A stretch of 64,000 nucleotides of DNA from Selaginella tamariscina. Lineage: Eukaryota; Streptophyta; Lycopodiopsida; Selaginellales; Selaginellaceae. The stretch spans positions 93,386 to 157,385 of the forward strand of contig PUQB01000583.1 in assembly GCA_003024785.1 (NCBI GenBank), in the 5' to 3' direction. Positions 1 through 11,150 of this stretch are shown piece after piece. The notes beneath the pieces are model-generated. The model was not told the DNA's origin. It did no database searches and saw only the letters and a list, made by a program, of their open reading frames with translations. Position numbers and translations under genes: made by a program. Positions within the stretch are counted from its first letter, which is position 1; every line of letters starts with the position of its first letter.

Positions 1-800
1 CATGACTTTGTCGTGTGCACATAACTCATCTGCAGAAACTTTAGCTTGCAAGTTTCTGCAGTGTTCTTCAAAGCTAGAACATCATCCGGTAGCACAAACA
101 CTACCACATGGCCAGCTCTGTCTAATATCCCGAAAGCAAGGTTCACCAAGTTCTTCAGCAAAGCATCCGAGAACTTCGTGTATTGATCCACCATCCCGCC
201 TGCCTCAGCAACGCATCCGGTAGGCGGGTCGATGACAACGAGATCAACAGCTCCCTGGATGCATTTTGGTGGAGGCTTCGCACCAAACACATGAATAGTC
301 CAACTTGACTTGTGACTCACGATCCAATCCTCAAGCTCCTTCAATCCTGACGGAAAAGGCCTTCCGGCTTTGAAGTACTGGACTGCAAGGTTCTCTGAAT
401 CTGCATGAATGATTTCCCAGCTTCCATTTCCCTTCTCAGGCATCACCATCCTCAACATATCATCTTCTTCCAATCCAGCCGAGATGAAGGATGGGGCTGA
501 AGAAGAAGCTTGTCCCTTGCTGACCTTGCTCGCCGATCTAGCATACCTGATATCCATCTTCACATGGAGCTTCCTTGCAGCATTGTCGTTCTTCCATAAT
601 AGCTCTCGCCGATCATCCTTGTGTATCTTATAGCTGGCCATCTCCCATTCGGGACAGTCACCAGGAAGGAAATCCAGCCAGAAAGGACAGTGTTCCACTT
701 CGTAATCACTGATATCACGTAACAACCGGCTCCACATGCTAGAATCCTTGGTAACATCCATCCACTCTTTGAAATCTTCAGGGAGTGCATCGTTTTCCAT
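1..800 (-). CDS. DNA-methyltransferase-like part of a ParB-methyltransferase gene (runs off window)
   Basis: A frame open from the ATG at 800 to the window edge, about 266 residues. The N-terminal half is hydrophilic with no motif I recognise. Near residue 200 lies DLVVIDPPTG, like motif IV (DPP-Y/F/W) of N6-adenine or N4-cytosine DNA methyltransferases, followed by an amphipathic helix region and AGHVVVFVLPDD, which fits the next Rossmann strand. The fourth motif residue is T, not aromatic, so activity is doubtful. The motif I region would lie beyond the window. The frame is preceded within 100 bases by the last ParB-gene exon. A possible 3' splice site (TTTACAG) just upstream keeps this frame open into the ATG, so both may be one gene. 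The second locus at 51.8-54.9 kb has the same domain order, which supports one gene. Methyltransferase-like fold is inference from motifs. Confidence 0.6.
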   Translation of the reverse strand, partial: MENDALPEDFKEWMDVTKDSSMWSRLLRDISDYEVEHCPFWLDFLPGDCPEWEMASYKIHKDDRRELLWKNDNAARKLHVKMDIRYARSASKVSKGQASSSAPSFISAGLEEDDMLRMVMPEKGNGSWEIIHADSENLAVQYFKAGRPFPSGLKELEDWIVSHKSSWTIHVFGAKPPPKCIQGAVDLVVIDPPTGCVAEAGGMVDQYTKFSDALLKNLVNLAFGILDRAGHVVVFVLPDDVLALKNTAETCKLKFLQMSYVHTTKS

Positions 801-889
801 TTTAAAAACCTGTAAAAATAGATAAAAATCTGTAAAGAAACAAAAAAAAAACTTGCCTGAATGCCATTCTTTTTGCAGATTTTTCCAGC

Positions 890-2713
890 TCAAATAGTCG
901 AAGGTGGAATTGTCGCACCGAACTCCTTGTTCTCGAGCATGTTCTGGTACATATCCAACTTAATTTCATTGTGCATCTTCATATACCATGTCATGAACTC
1001 CTCTACATGCTCGACCAAAAGCTCTTTAGCTGCCTCCTCCTCTATAATAAAATATAAATATTAAATTACACTGGAACCAGTAAGTAAAGATGTGCAAAAA
1101 CTTGATGAAGTCCTTGTCAGGCCAGCCGGTGACACCTTCCTTCTTGTCTTTCTCCGTCATGTTCACCAGCTTCTCAAGAACGCCACGTTCTTGAATGTGC
1201 ACAAGCTTTCCAAGGATATCAACCTTGACGTTGGAAGGAAGCTGGGACTTCGCGAGCATTTGAAGCTTCTCCAGAGTTATTTGCTTCGTTGATGGTTTGA
1301 TAGTGATATCTGTGATCGCCTTGAACCAATCTTCACCGACCGCCGGATCAGCAATGGTGAGGAATTTGTTCATCCGAACTGTGAATGTCTTGTAAACGCT
1401 GGAGAGGATCTGAGATTCTGTCTGGTTTGGTTTTCTGTTCGCAAGTTTTGTAGCGATTTGTCGCTTCAGTTGATTCTGCAAAAGAAACCGAAAATCAAAA
1501 AACAGTCAAAAGAAGAAGAAAAGATTACCTCCCAAAAAATCTTCACCAATGTCGTCTTTGGATACTCGTACCAAACGTCTTCTTTTCTGTTCGATCTCCA
1601 CACTTCCACAGCTTTTCTATCTTCCTCCGGCATCCCGCGAAGAACATGATCGGTAGAAAGATCTGCAGACTTCACACAACAATTCCGTAAGAACTGCAAG
1701 GTGTGAATGATTGTTGTAGGAACCACACGAGCAGTTGCTCTGCAAAACAAAACAACATTTATTTAGTATTTAAATAATGAAACAAACAAGTCACTTACTC
1801 ATTCAACCGATTGCAAGCAGCGATTAGTCTCTTCTCCTCTTGCACTGTGGATGCTATGAGTGTTGCACGTACACGCAAAGTCCATTTCAAACCTGGCTCT
1901 TCAGCAAGCAAAGTGTTCAAAGCAACCCGACGATGATTCCCATCCCACACCAGAAACTTTGCATCTTTCAGAAATCGATACCATGCAGAAAATGCTGGCT
2001 TATGCAAATCCGCTTCAAACTCTCTATCGACCTGTGCTTCTGACTCATTCCAACTTCGGCGTTCGTCTGCACTCAGCTGTGGTCCGAAAGATAAGGTGAA
2101 CACTGACGTCTCCTGGTAAAATCCTTCAGCTCTAATCCATCCAACAAGGTCTTTCACGCCGTCCTTAGTGACATTCCTCAAACGTTGGTGTGGGAGCAAC
2201 CTGTGAACCGGGATACGCGGAGGCTCACCAAGCTCAACTGGAACGTAGTGGTCTCGTCCTTGTAGCGATGTGTCAATATCTGTGTCATACCGAATAACAA
2301 GATCCCGAAGAAGCTTGGATGGAGCCTCAAGTGTCAGCCGCTCCGGAATTGCATATGATTCGGCAACATCCTCAGGAGCATCCAGTTTCCTCTTCTTATT
2401 GAACATTTTACTACCAAGATCAATATCCGGTACTTCCTCTGCATTACCGTGTTCTGCAGAGCTTCCTGCAATCTCCCTATTTCTAGGCATCCATTCACTC
2501 ACCACAGTATGTTCATCAATGACTTGCGAACTATCCACTTTTGTTCGTCGGCATCATCTCTTTGTGTTGCAGTTGTTGCTTGGCGCCTCGGCCTCCTTTC
2601 TTGCCACGAGGTTTTGGAGCCATATCTGCAAGAGCTTCTTGGACGATATGTTCTTGAAGTGTCAAAGTCTTGTATTTATCTCGTAGTCTCTTACTCTGCC
2701 TTTGTCTCATTCT
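890..2713 (-). CDS. ParB/sulfiredoxin-like domain protein, multi-exon
   Basis: Exons read on minus: a 5' piece 2713-2531 starting MRQRQSKRLR; the main exon to 1799; 1739-1529; from 1475 to about 1095; and 1041-890, ending in TGA. Introns 1743-1798 (GTAAGT...GCAG) and 1476-1528 (GTAATC...GCAG) are clear. The main exon has a ParB N-terminal pattern (IPVHRLLPHQRLRN, then DGVKDLVGWI) and the ParB signature region VWDGNHRRVAL, followed by EEKRLIAACNRLNE, like the 'N-x-x-E' part of ParB-like domains. ParB-like domains bind DNA or CTP, or act as nucleases; the role here is unknown. Oddities: the 5' piece and the main exon overlap in different frames near 2538, so an unseen splice or a frameshift is needed, and no good donor is visible for the last intron near 1080. 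The true start is uncertain; a possible ATG exon lies near 3410. Confidence 0.65.
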
Positions 2714-2779
2714 GCAATTACAACAACTGATAAGTGTGTGTGTGAGTTGTTTTAATTTATGGACACACATTTACTATAT

Positions 2780-3405
2780 ATGTATACCTATCAATATATA
2801 TAGACACACGCACACACACACATATTTATACGTGTAATGTTGTTTGTGTGTGTGCTCACTATATAATGTTCCTTGTGTATGTGTGTAATGTTGATTATGT
2901 GTGTGTGTGTGCAATGTTGTTTGTGTTTTGTGATGTGTCTGTGTGAGAGAATATGGGTATATTCATATCTCTTCACATGTATATACAGACGAAAAAGCAT
3001 CATCTCATATATACAAGTCTTAAATTCATATACTTATACATACATACATACATACATAATAATATATATAATATATATATATAAGTCTTTTTAAGTATGT
3101 ATTTAAATATATATATTTATATATACACACACACATGTATACAAGTCTAATGTTGTATAATCATACGTGTGTAAAATGTTATTTATGTGTGTGCGCAACA
3201 CACACACACACACACACACACGGATTTCCTGCCCGAATTGGCAGGAAATGGTGTGGTGTGTGTGGTGTGTTTGCCGAAATCGGCAATAACTCATGCGTCG
3301 GAGGTGTGTGTGTGTGCACACGCGCGTGCGTTTGTGAATAAAGAAATCCTACTGAATTTGCACATACATTCACAGAAATTACTATACACATATATAAGAT
3401 TTTAC
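2780..3405. repeat. CA/GT, CATA and TA microsatellite tract
   Basis: Runs of (CA)n, (GT)n, (CATA)n and (TA)n with short unique stretches. It lies between the ParB-gene 5' exon and a possible upstream first exon at about 3403-3411 (ATGGCTACAG then GTAAAA), so it may sit in an intron or promoter. A pair of small hairpins is embedded: CCTGCC...GGCAGG at 3229-3246, then GCCGAAATCGGC at 3273-3284. Open frames here are repeat translations. The following stretch 3420-4050 is AT-rich with no gene seen. Confidence 0.8.
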
Positions 3406-4055
3406 CTGTAGCCATGTCGCCGTGACGCTCACACTAGCCTCTTGTCGCCGCAAAAAAAAGAACAAAAGTGCCCTCTCTCAACAATGGAGAATGGAGAAGA
3501 AGAATGGGTAGTCCTGAACCTTTACCCTAAAATCTAACACTTAACCCTTTGACCCTTAACTATAAAACTGTGTTTAATTAAACCATACAACAGTATATAA
3601 TACTTACGATAAATAACATACTATATAAAAGGATACAAATACAAACACATATTTAAGTAAAAATTTGTATGTTAAAAAACATATTATTATATAATTAAAT
3701 AAATATTCGTGTAAAAATATGTATTTATAATGTCTACATCTGATAAAATACTGGATCAAATAACTATATAATTATAATAAATAAATTAACAGAATATAAA
3801 CAAGTCATAAATAAATATGTCAGATGAATGTAGATTAGACACACATTTATTTAAAAGACAATAAAGATTGCTCTATCTCTACGTGAAGTGCTATACTATA
3901 TTAGCATCTAAGATCTATACGTTTCCTTGAATTAAATATTCGCCCACGTTGAGTCATGATTGTGAATTTTTGAAATGGTAATATCCGATATTTACCAAAA
4001 GATGATTAAGTAATGCTGTTGTTTTTCTGTCACGTTTGTGGTAACTGCTTGCAAA

Positions 4056-7000
4056 ATGGCCAGGATTGTTTACGGCAATTTGGATCACGATGTTCCTGTG
4101 ATAGATGGTGTTGGAATCATTCTTACTAATCAGATTAGAACGTTCTTTGGCATTTTTGATTGGCAAAGTGTTCGTCTTTTTAAACTTCTTCATGGGCAAT
4201 CTGCTTTAGAGATCGAAATAAACGAGGACCAAGATGCTGGAGGGAAGGATAATCCAGGATATGTTTTGTTACCGGATGAAGGACCATTGTTTAAGCTTGT
4301 CGTTGCTTCTGACTCTGAATACTCAACGTTGAAGAACCTTTTCACTTCTAATACCTGCAAAAAGGGAAGAATTCTTATCGAGGGTTCCACGATCATTCAT
4401 ACAAATGAATTGCCTATTGCGTATGATGGGGATGTCATTTTTGAGCTCCCTCCTTCCGAATACAAATACAAAGGAATGAATCGGAAAGAGGATGGACATA
4501 CCTGGACAGCAGGAACGACCAGCAACTGGAATTTTCAAGCGAGGGTGTCCAGGAGCAAATGTGTTGGGAGCCTTTGCTGTATCAACCCGGACTGCCCTGC
4601 TTCTAAGGCAGGATTTCCGAACTGCACTAAATGGAAAGGATGTATTGTTTCCCCACCTTCAATCGACAAACTGGCAAAAGGATTGACATGTTTTTTCTGT
4701 AAAGAAAATCCATTGTGCCTTGAAGTTTGTCATGCTGTGGCGTTTTGCGTTTTCCCAGACGACATAACCAAGACTAGATTGTTTATCCACCAGGGAAAAC
4801 ATTCACATCCAGTGGGTGATGGTGTTTCTGCATCGAACAAAGAAGAAATGCATATGGCGGTCCAGAATGCAACAGAAAGAACTCCCAGAGCTAGTCCAAG
4901 AGTCATCGAAATGGCAGCATGTAAAGATGCTATCTTTGGTTTCTATTAGATAATTCTGAGCCTGGAAGTTGGGATAAGCTCATGGATCATTTGCAACCAT
5001 TATCAAACAATCGAAGGTACAATTAGAGTTTTACTTTGTGCTGAGCATTCTTTGATAATACCTTTGATGCAGAGTTCGTCAATGGGTAGCGTCCGCAAAG
5101 AGAACTGCTGCTGAAATGCCAGAGAATATTGATGGATTATTGGAGCTGAAACGAAGGTTGTCTATCCCATTCATCCACGTGATTCACTATCCTGGGATGA
5201 ATTTCCGTGGTTCAGACGACCAGGCATTAGTTTTTAAGATGACGGTTTCAGGGCCAGGTTCTGGAATCGATTATGTAAGGATGTGCCAACCTCCTCTTGG
5301 CCCTTTGCAGAAGAGTTGGGTTCTACTTGATCACACACACCGTGTTGTTGATAAGTGGATCACTCTGGCATTGCATGTTTACGACCCAAAGTAAGATGTT
5401 ATCTTTTTGTTGTTTGCTTAACTCTTTGATTATTTTATAGTGTGCGCCGATTATCCACCATTGCTTATGGTGACATGAAGAGACAAACGGCTGGAGCTGT
5501 GGAGAAGTTTTTTCGTGCTATGTTGGATGTCTGTTCCGAGAAGGGAATCTACAATGTGCAGTTCGCTGGGTTTATGTCCGATGAAGCAGGAGCGATCTGG
5601 CAAGCAATTAGGAATGTGTTCTTTAATGGCCAAGAAATTCCTGGACGTGAACGGAGCTGTATCTTTCACTATGAACAAGCCATACAACGTGTGACAAGGA
5701 AGTGGGTCCCTCTTGAACATCAACAACAACATCTTCAACTTTTGAGATCATGGCCAACAGCCACATCAACAACTGATCGTGAAGAAATTGAAAATAATCT
5801 TTTCCGCTTTTGGAATGAAAATGTGAAGGATGTTGGAGTTATGCAGACGTGGTTTTCATGGTGGGAAAGACAGAAGAATCATATTTCAAATGTTGTTCTT
5901 GAAAGCATGCCGGAGAATGCTGCAAGGGTTGTGCCCATGACAAACCAGTCGGAGTCTGTTCACGGAAGATGGAGGAGGGCTAGAGATTCAAAATACATTT
6001 CATTGTACCAAGCTACAATCCACGACCTGACTGAATCAGTGCGACAATGTGCTCTTGTGAAGGCTTTTAGAGATGGAAGGTATAGTGGTTCCGGGCCGAC
6101 TTCAGAGGAGCTCTCAGCAAGGTTCGAGAGAAGAATGTCAAATGCTAACTCAACAACACCTACAGCAAAGGTTATCATCGACTTAGTTGAAGATGTTGCT
6201 CCATCAAGCATGCAGGATACTGCTTTTGTGGCTGCCACGAATGTTGAACATCGCACTGTGCAAAGAAATATGGGGTCAGAGGCTGAACGATCCCACCGAC
6301 CGGACATCTTCTATAGTGAACAGGTTATTCCAACACAGTGTAGACGGAAGCGACGATTGGATTTTCAACTTGCAGAAGAACATGAAGAATATGTTCTGGT
6401 TGAAGAACAAGATGTTACACCTGGACAATGGGCGATTAGAAGATGTGGTGAAAGAAGTTCTGTGAAATGTCTGGCAGGCTTTCCCTCTTCAGGAGGTCAG
6501 TGGAGTGCTTGTGACAAAAAGATCAGTCCTAGTGGTAATCGAGTGGCTGCTCCTTGTTTTTTTGGAAGGATCAGATACAATGACAAAGAAACTGGTGAAG
6601 AATGCTTTCGCTCACAAATGATGTATTTTTGTCCAACAAACATGCTTTGCAACAGACATCCAAGACCAACTATTGTTTCTCCGCCAGCTTCTACCTCGGT
6701 TTGGAAAGTTCAAGTGGGCACGAAGCTGATAGCAATGGAGATCAATGATCTGGCAAGATCAGGTTTTATGCTAGCTGGGCTTCCTTCAGCTCATGCAGGA
6801 GTGCCAGGTTTTTCAACACCTCATGTTCCTTCAGTTCCTGTTGGAGTCACTGGATTTTCAACACCCCCTGCACAATTTCGTGGACCTCCTGTTCCTGCAA
6901 GTGGTCGTGCAACAAGAACACCTTTAGGGATGTCTAAGAAACAACAGGTAAGTTTTGAAGCATGTTTGACGTTGGGAGCATATGTCGCAGAAGTTGACGT

Positions 7001-7274
7001 GGTTGATCCTCCAACATGCATTCGCTTCAGAGTATGTGACAACGACCATACATCTGCTTGGGTTGTCATTTGTAGCGCACCATCTTGTTCATGCTCGGAG
7101 TTCTGCAATGGTCGTCAGTGGGTGCCTTGCAAACATATGTATTTTGTTTACAAGCGTGTACTGGGAGCTGATCCTCGAGTTGTCAAGCATTTGCAACGTC
7201 GTACACTTGCACCCCGTGAACTAAGTTCTTTATTGATGCTACCAAGGAACCTCCATCCTCCACCATCTATTTAG
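4056..7274 (+). CDS. MULE-like transposase with Cys-rich finger and SWIM finger (one frameshift)
   Basis: Exon 1 runs from ATG 4056 to about 5018 and exon 2 from about 5073 to 5396. Exon 3 is 5441-7274 after a 44-base intron (GTAAGA...TATAG). The N-terminal half has a Cys/His-rich finger (about residues 160-255) ending in HQGKHSHP, as in WRKY/GCM/FLYWCH-type fingers of MULE proteins. The transposase core has SWVLLDHTHR (first Asp), QFAGFMSDEAGAIWQAI (second Asp) and TNQSESVHGRWRR (candidate Glu). The C-terminus has a SWIM finger, CSCSEFCNGRQWVPCKH. At about 4940 the first frame ends (FGFY stop) while a shifted frame continues coherently into exon 2 (SEPGSWDKLMDHL), so one indel or a missed splice breaks the gene. 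A low-complexity repeated segment (FSTPHVP/VTGFSTPP) lies before the SWIM finger. Terminal inverted repeats were not found. Confidence 0.8.
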
Positions 7275-7450
7275 TGTGTTTGGTTTGTTTTCAAACAGCT
7301 TCGGTTTTATATTTGTTATTTCAAACTTATAATTTTCAATATAAATTTTAATGGTAATTTTATGCTTAGCATATTTTTAAGTAATTTAACTATATTTTCT
7401 TTAAATACAACAAAAATATACTACCATATTTTGTATGCGGCGCCGCACTA

Positions 7451-7590
7451 GAATATTCTAGAATATTCTTGAAAATTTTGGAAGGTCCAATTGTGTGTAC
7501 ACTTGGCAGTACGAAAAATTTCCGTACAGAATATTCGAGGATATCTAGACGGAAATCGTACGGAACAACAGAATATTCAAGAATATTCAA
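7451..7590. promoter_or_regulatory. Heat-shock-element-like GAA/TTC clusters
   Basis: At 7451-7475 five alternating units GAA-nn-TTC-nn-GAA-nn-TTC-nn-GAA run without a break, the textbook heat-shock element. A second run of four units lies at 7571-7588 and a single GAATATTC at about 7530. Between them are short inverted repeats (GTACG...CGTAC). No gene start is evident nearby: the MULE frame ends at 7274. It could be a transposon end or the promoter of an unseen transcript. Confidence 0.5.
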
Positions 7591-7594
7591 ATCT

Positions 7595-7613
7595 AGGTCA
7601 AGCTCGTTGACCT
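7595..7613. promoter_or_regulatory. Inverted W-box pair
   Basis: AGGTCAAGCTCGTTGACCT has 7-base inverted arms; each arm contains a TTGACC W-box core, the site bound by WRKY factors. It follows the second GAA/TTC cluster directly. Binding is inference. The following stretch 7620-8150 shows no gene. Confidence 0.35.
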
Positions 7614-8159
7614 GCGCTCAATTTCGCCGTGCCCCCAGAGTTATAATCTCTCTGTAGCACTTTCCTCCCTAAAATAACACTGATTTTGACAGGTAAACCT
7701 AGTGAAAACTGGAATAGTAACCCTAGGCAGAAACAATTGGTGTGAGTGAGAATGTACAAAGTACGCCAAGCAAACAAAGGCATATTACCTACCATAGAGT
7801 GGGCATCAAATACCTTGTCTTTCTTTTTAATCTGTTTATTAATTAAACTTAAATAAGTATTAAACCTATTAACTGGCACCTCCACCGTTATCTGTGACGT
7901 TTTTACTTAAAAATAACTATATCGCGTGTATCTAAAACTTCACTCACAAGTAGACTTATATGTTTCTTTTTTTTAATTTCAATCACAACAAGACTTTTAG
8001 ATTTTTTATTTTTTATCTTTTTCCTTAGCATTGTTATTCCTTTCTTTGACTCTAATGTCTTAATTTAAAAAATGTGATTACTATATTTCATCTTCATCTT
8101 CGTCCTCTTGTATAATGTGTTCATCGAACATGTCACTAGTATCTTATAAATTTATAAAG

Positions 8160-8580
8160 CAGCAATATCCCCACGGGTTGCAAATGAGCCCAGCTAACCT
8201 ATGCATGAATATCCAGGCTGGAAACAAGCCTGGCATTTGGCCATGGTTGTGTTTTCAGCTTCTCGCCTCGTAAGCATAGAATTGTGGCTTTTCATGATTT
8301 CATTTATGTGAAATCGTTATCTTTATAGGTATAACTTGTAGGCATCAGATTATATCTTGCGTATGTATATCACATTCGTATAAATGTACTATAGATGCAT
8401 GCATGATAAATTCTTGTATACATAAATGTATAACTAATCTGTTGTACTTTGAAAACATGTGTGAGAGAGAGGTTTCTTTGACACACTATGCACTCCTAGA
8501 TAATTATTATAATCTTGATTGTCAAATCACCATCCTTCTGTTTCCAATTTAGAAACTATGCAAATGTGTAATTATAATAA
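8160..8580. repeat. Cluster-flanking duplicated segment, copy 1 (inverted)
   Basis: The block around 8480-8580 (CACACTATGCACTCCTAG...CACCATCCTTCTGTTTCCAA) is the reverse complement of blocks at about 12560-12960 and 20790-20960. It also shares the neighbouring vocabulary (ACTTGTAGGCATCAGAT, AGCATAGAATTGTGGCTT) with 12840-12960. The three blocks bound or divide the CVNH cluster, so they mark segmental duplication units. 8580-9060 has no gene seen. Confidence 0.6.
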
Positions 8581-9076
8581 TAATAATCATTAAATTTCCA
8601 ATTGCATTTGATATGTATGAATATATATGTAATTAATAATATTTTTTAATTTTTACTAAATTTTCGGAAGGATAAAGTTTTTAAATGAAACTATAAACTA
8701 TCTTAGTTACATAAATTTTGATGGACCCAACATAGCTTTGTCAAGTGTAAGATTCTCTTTGATATTGTTTTTTGATCTGTTACCTTTTACAGCACGATGC
8801 AGAATGCATGAATTAAATAAACTTATATTTGAAGAGTTACTGAATAAACGTAGGGAGGAGAGAGCTTGTCTACACTTCTTACATTTGAGCTCTTTAAGAA
8901 GCTGAACAAACCATACATAGCAGTTGGGGATGGCTATTACATGCTTTGTATTTATAAAATAGTAACATAAACGACTTAAAACAAAGAAAATTAAATAAGA
9001 TAAGTGCAACAGACCGTTTTATTTTCTTTTTATTTACTTAAGAGATGTTCAGCATAAACATAGACAGATAGCAACT

Positions 9077-9727
9077 TTAGCAGCAAGTGAGAGTGTTCTG
9101 ATGCAGTTGTTAAGATCACGAACCAATTCCTCCCCACTGCAGAAAGCTCTCACGTTGCTACCACCTCCGCATGCGGACGTTGTTACAAGATCGAATTAAG
9201 CTGCTTTAATCATACGAGAACAGAGTCATGGTGATGGTAATTACACGAGAACAGAGTCATGGTGATGGTAATTACACGAGAACAGAGTCAATGGTCATCG
9301 TCATCGTCACGACTGTCGCAATAATTTTATAATATAAATATGAAATGTAAAACGAATCTGCTTAAAAATAAACCTGTTTATGTTAAACTCATTGGCTTGA
9401 ACAATCTAGCTGGCGAGTGGTGCTATTGAACCCAACACACTGGTTTATGTCGATGCAGGTTGGGAGTCTTATTCCTGTTGAATTATCGATCAAACGTCTT
9501 GCGGAGGGAGGAGAGATTACATTACATACTATACTAAATACTAATATACAGATTTCATGAACAACCGCTCGAACTGCTGAAATTACTAGGGTTTTTAAAA
9601 ATTTAGACATTTAAATTACACTATCTGAAAATTACATAATGAGACAACCGTATGAAGAATTTAAGCTGTGTATACGTACTTGAGCAGAGCTGACAACAGC
9701 TAAGAGCATGCGGATGGAGGCCTGTAA
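9077..9727 (-). pseudogene. CVNH pseudogene A, disrupted
   Basis: The last exon matches the intact CVNH genes at its 3' end (TAA at 9077-9079; ...NTLTCC) and again at 9390-9500 (DINQCVGFNSTTRQLDCS), but about 190 bases of unrelated AT-rich DNA with a tandem repeat separate the halves, and the first part of the exon (the VPCNFSQTC region) is missing. The signal-peptide exon remnant near 9685-9727 has lost its ATG and about 20 bases. Not translatable as a CVNH protein. Confidence 0.75.
9207..9297. repeat. Three tandem copies of a 31-bp unit inside CVNH pseudogene A
   Basis: The unit ACGAGAACAGAGTCATGG TGATGGTAATT-like sequence occurs three times in a row (third copy diverges after the core), starting at about 9212, 9243 and 9275. 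It sits at the left edge of the foreign DNA that splits the pseudogene. Confidence 0.75.
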
Positions 9728-10201
9728 CGAAGACATTTAATAGTTTAATCTAAAACTTTGTCCTTCCAAAAATTTAAGAAAATAAAAATCAAGATATGTA
9801 CAATTGCTTCTTTATTAAGCGTGCAAATCTTAAAATCTACTAAGACAGCGACAAAATCTTATGTCAAAATCTTGAAGAAGACATTTTAATAAAAGGATTT
9901 TAATGATTATTATTAATAATTAATTGGTCATATTTAGAATAATATATTGCTGCTTTATAAATTCCAGAAAAAGAATAAGAAGGATAAGCCATGCCCCAAC
10001 TACTTGTTTCGAAACTATTCAGAACTTGTATATATTGAGAAACTATTCAGAATTAGTACGGAAGGTCCCTCGATGGGAAACAAACTGTAATCTAAAAAAA
10101 TTTAAGGCATCTCATTAAAATAAAATGCCAACCGTTTTATTTCCTTAAGAGATATTAATCACTCATTAACATCTCAACATAAACACGTATAGATAACAGA
10201 T

Positions 10202-10738
10202 TTAGCAGCAGCGGAGAGTGCCTTCAATGTTTTCAATGCAGTCGTCAAGATCACGAACTGAAGGCACACCACCGCAAGTAGCTCTCACGTTGACACCTCC
10301 GTAGCTGATGTTGATACAAGATGCAACAAAGTTGCTTGAACAGTCGAGCTGGCCAGTGGTGCTATTGAATCCAACACACTGGTTTACATCGATGGAGGCT
10401 GGGAATGTTACTCCTGATGAATTTGCGCATCTTGCAGACATGATATTACCACTGAAGGAGATATTAGTGCAGGACTGCGAGAAGTTGCAAGCCTACAAAT
10501 GAAGACAAATGTCATTTTTCTTTCCAAACAAAATGAAGACCTTGTGTGTGTGACATTATGTCACGTTCTTTGTTTTATGTTACATTAAATTCACTACAAC
10601 ATATTATAGACTTCATGAACAAGACAGAATACTATACTTAACCTGGTTGAAAAACCCTAAACTGTGTATACTTACTTTTGCGTGGCCGATAACAGCTAAC
10701 AGAATGCTCAAGATCACTAAAGCACGAATGGGAGCCAT
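10202..10738 (-). CDS. Secreted cyanovirin-N homology (CVNH) lectin, intact (copy B)
   Basis: Exon 1 (10738-10676) encodes a 21-residue secretory signal (MAPIRALVILSILLAVIGHA-K) and ends at a GTAAGT donor. Exon 2 (10492-10202) follows a 183-base intron with a TTTGTAG acceptor, and the product has 117 residues. The mature part has the two-module CVNH pattern: NQCVGFNSTTGQLDCSSNF, then LDDCIENIEGTLRCC at the C-terminus. It has ten cysteines and five N-x-S/T sites (NFS, NIS, NSS, NST, NIS), which fits a secreted glycoprotein. CVNH proteins are small sugar-binding lectins (high-mannose glycans in cyanovirin itself); the ligand here is unknown. A TATA box lies 73 bases upstream of the ATG. It is closest to copy D. 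Confidence 0.9.
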
Positions 10739-10809
10739 TTCTAAAAGCAAGCTTTGCAAATGAATATAGAAGATAGATGATTGAGATGATCATTTCCAAA
10801 GCATCTTAC

Positions 10810-10817
10810 TTATATAG
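10810..10817 (-). promoter_or_regulatory. TATA box of CVNH copy B
   Basis: CTATATAAG on the minus strand, in the block GGGGACTATATAAG conserved before copies B, E and G, about 73 bases upstream of the ATG. The upstream block with GCGTGTTGCAATCCAACAG is also shared with copies D and E. Confidence 0.7.
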
Positions 10818-11150
10818 TCCCCATTTTGTGTTATCTTATCAAGTTGCGTGTTGCAATCCAACAGTTCTACCTTGGTGTGCACCCTGTAAAGTCTTGGCAA
10901 GGTTACCGTATACGTTATTATTTGCTATTTTTTATATACGTGTATGGATATGGACTGGGCCATGTTCACTGCTATCAGATTGCGTTGTGCCTGGACTCTT
11001 GTGCCATACCCGCTTAGTAATCTAATATTATTTTCAATCACTCTTTTATATCGATTTTATACTAATAAATTCATATTTAACTTTTATAATTTAATATCTG
11101 AAGTCAGTCCTCCCATTGATATTAAATTATTATCTCTAGAGACAATAATG

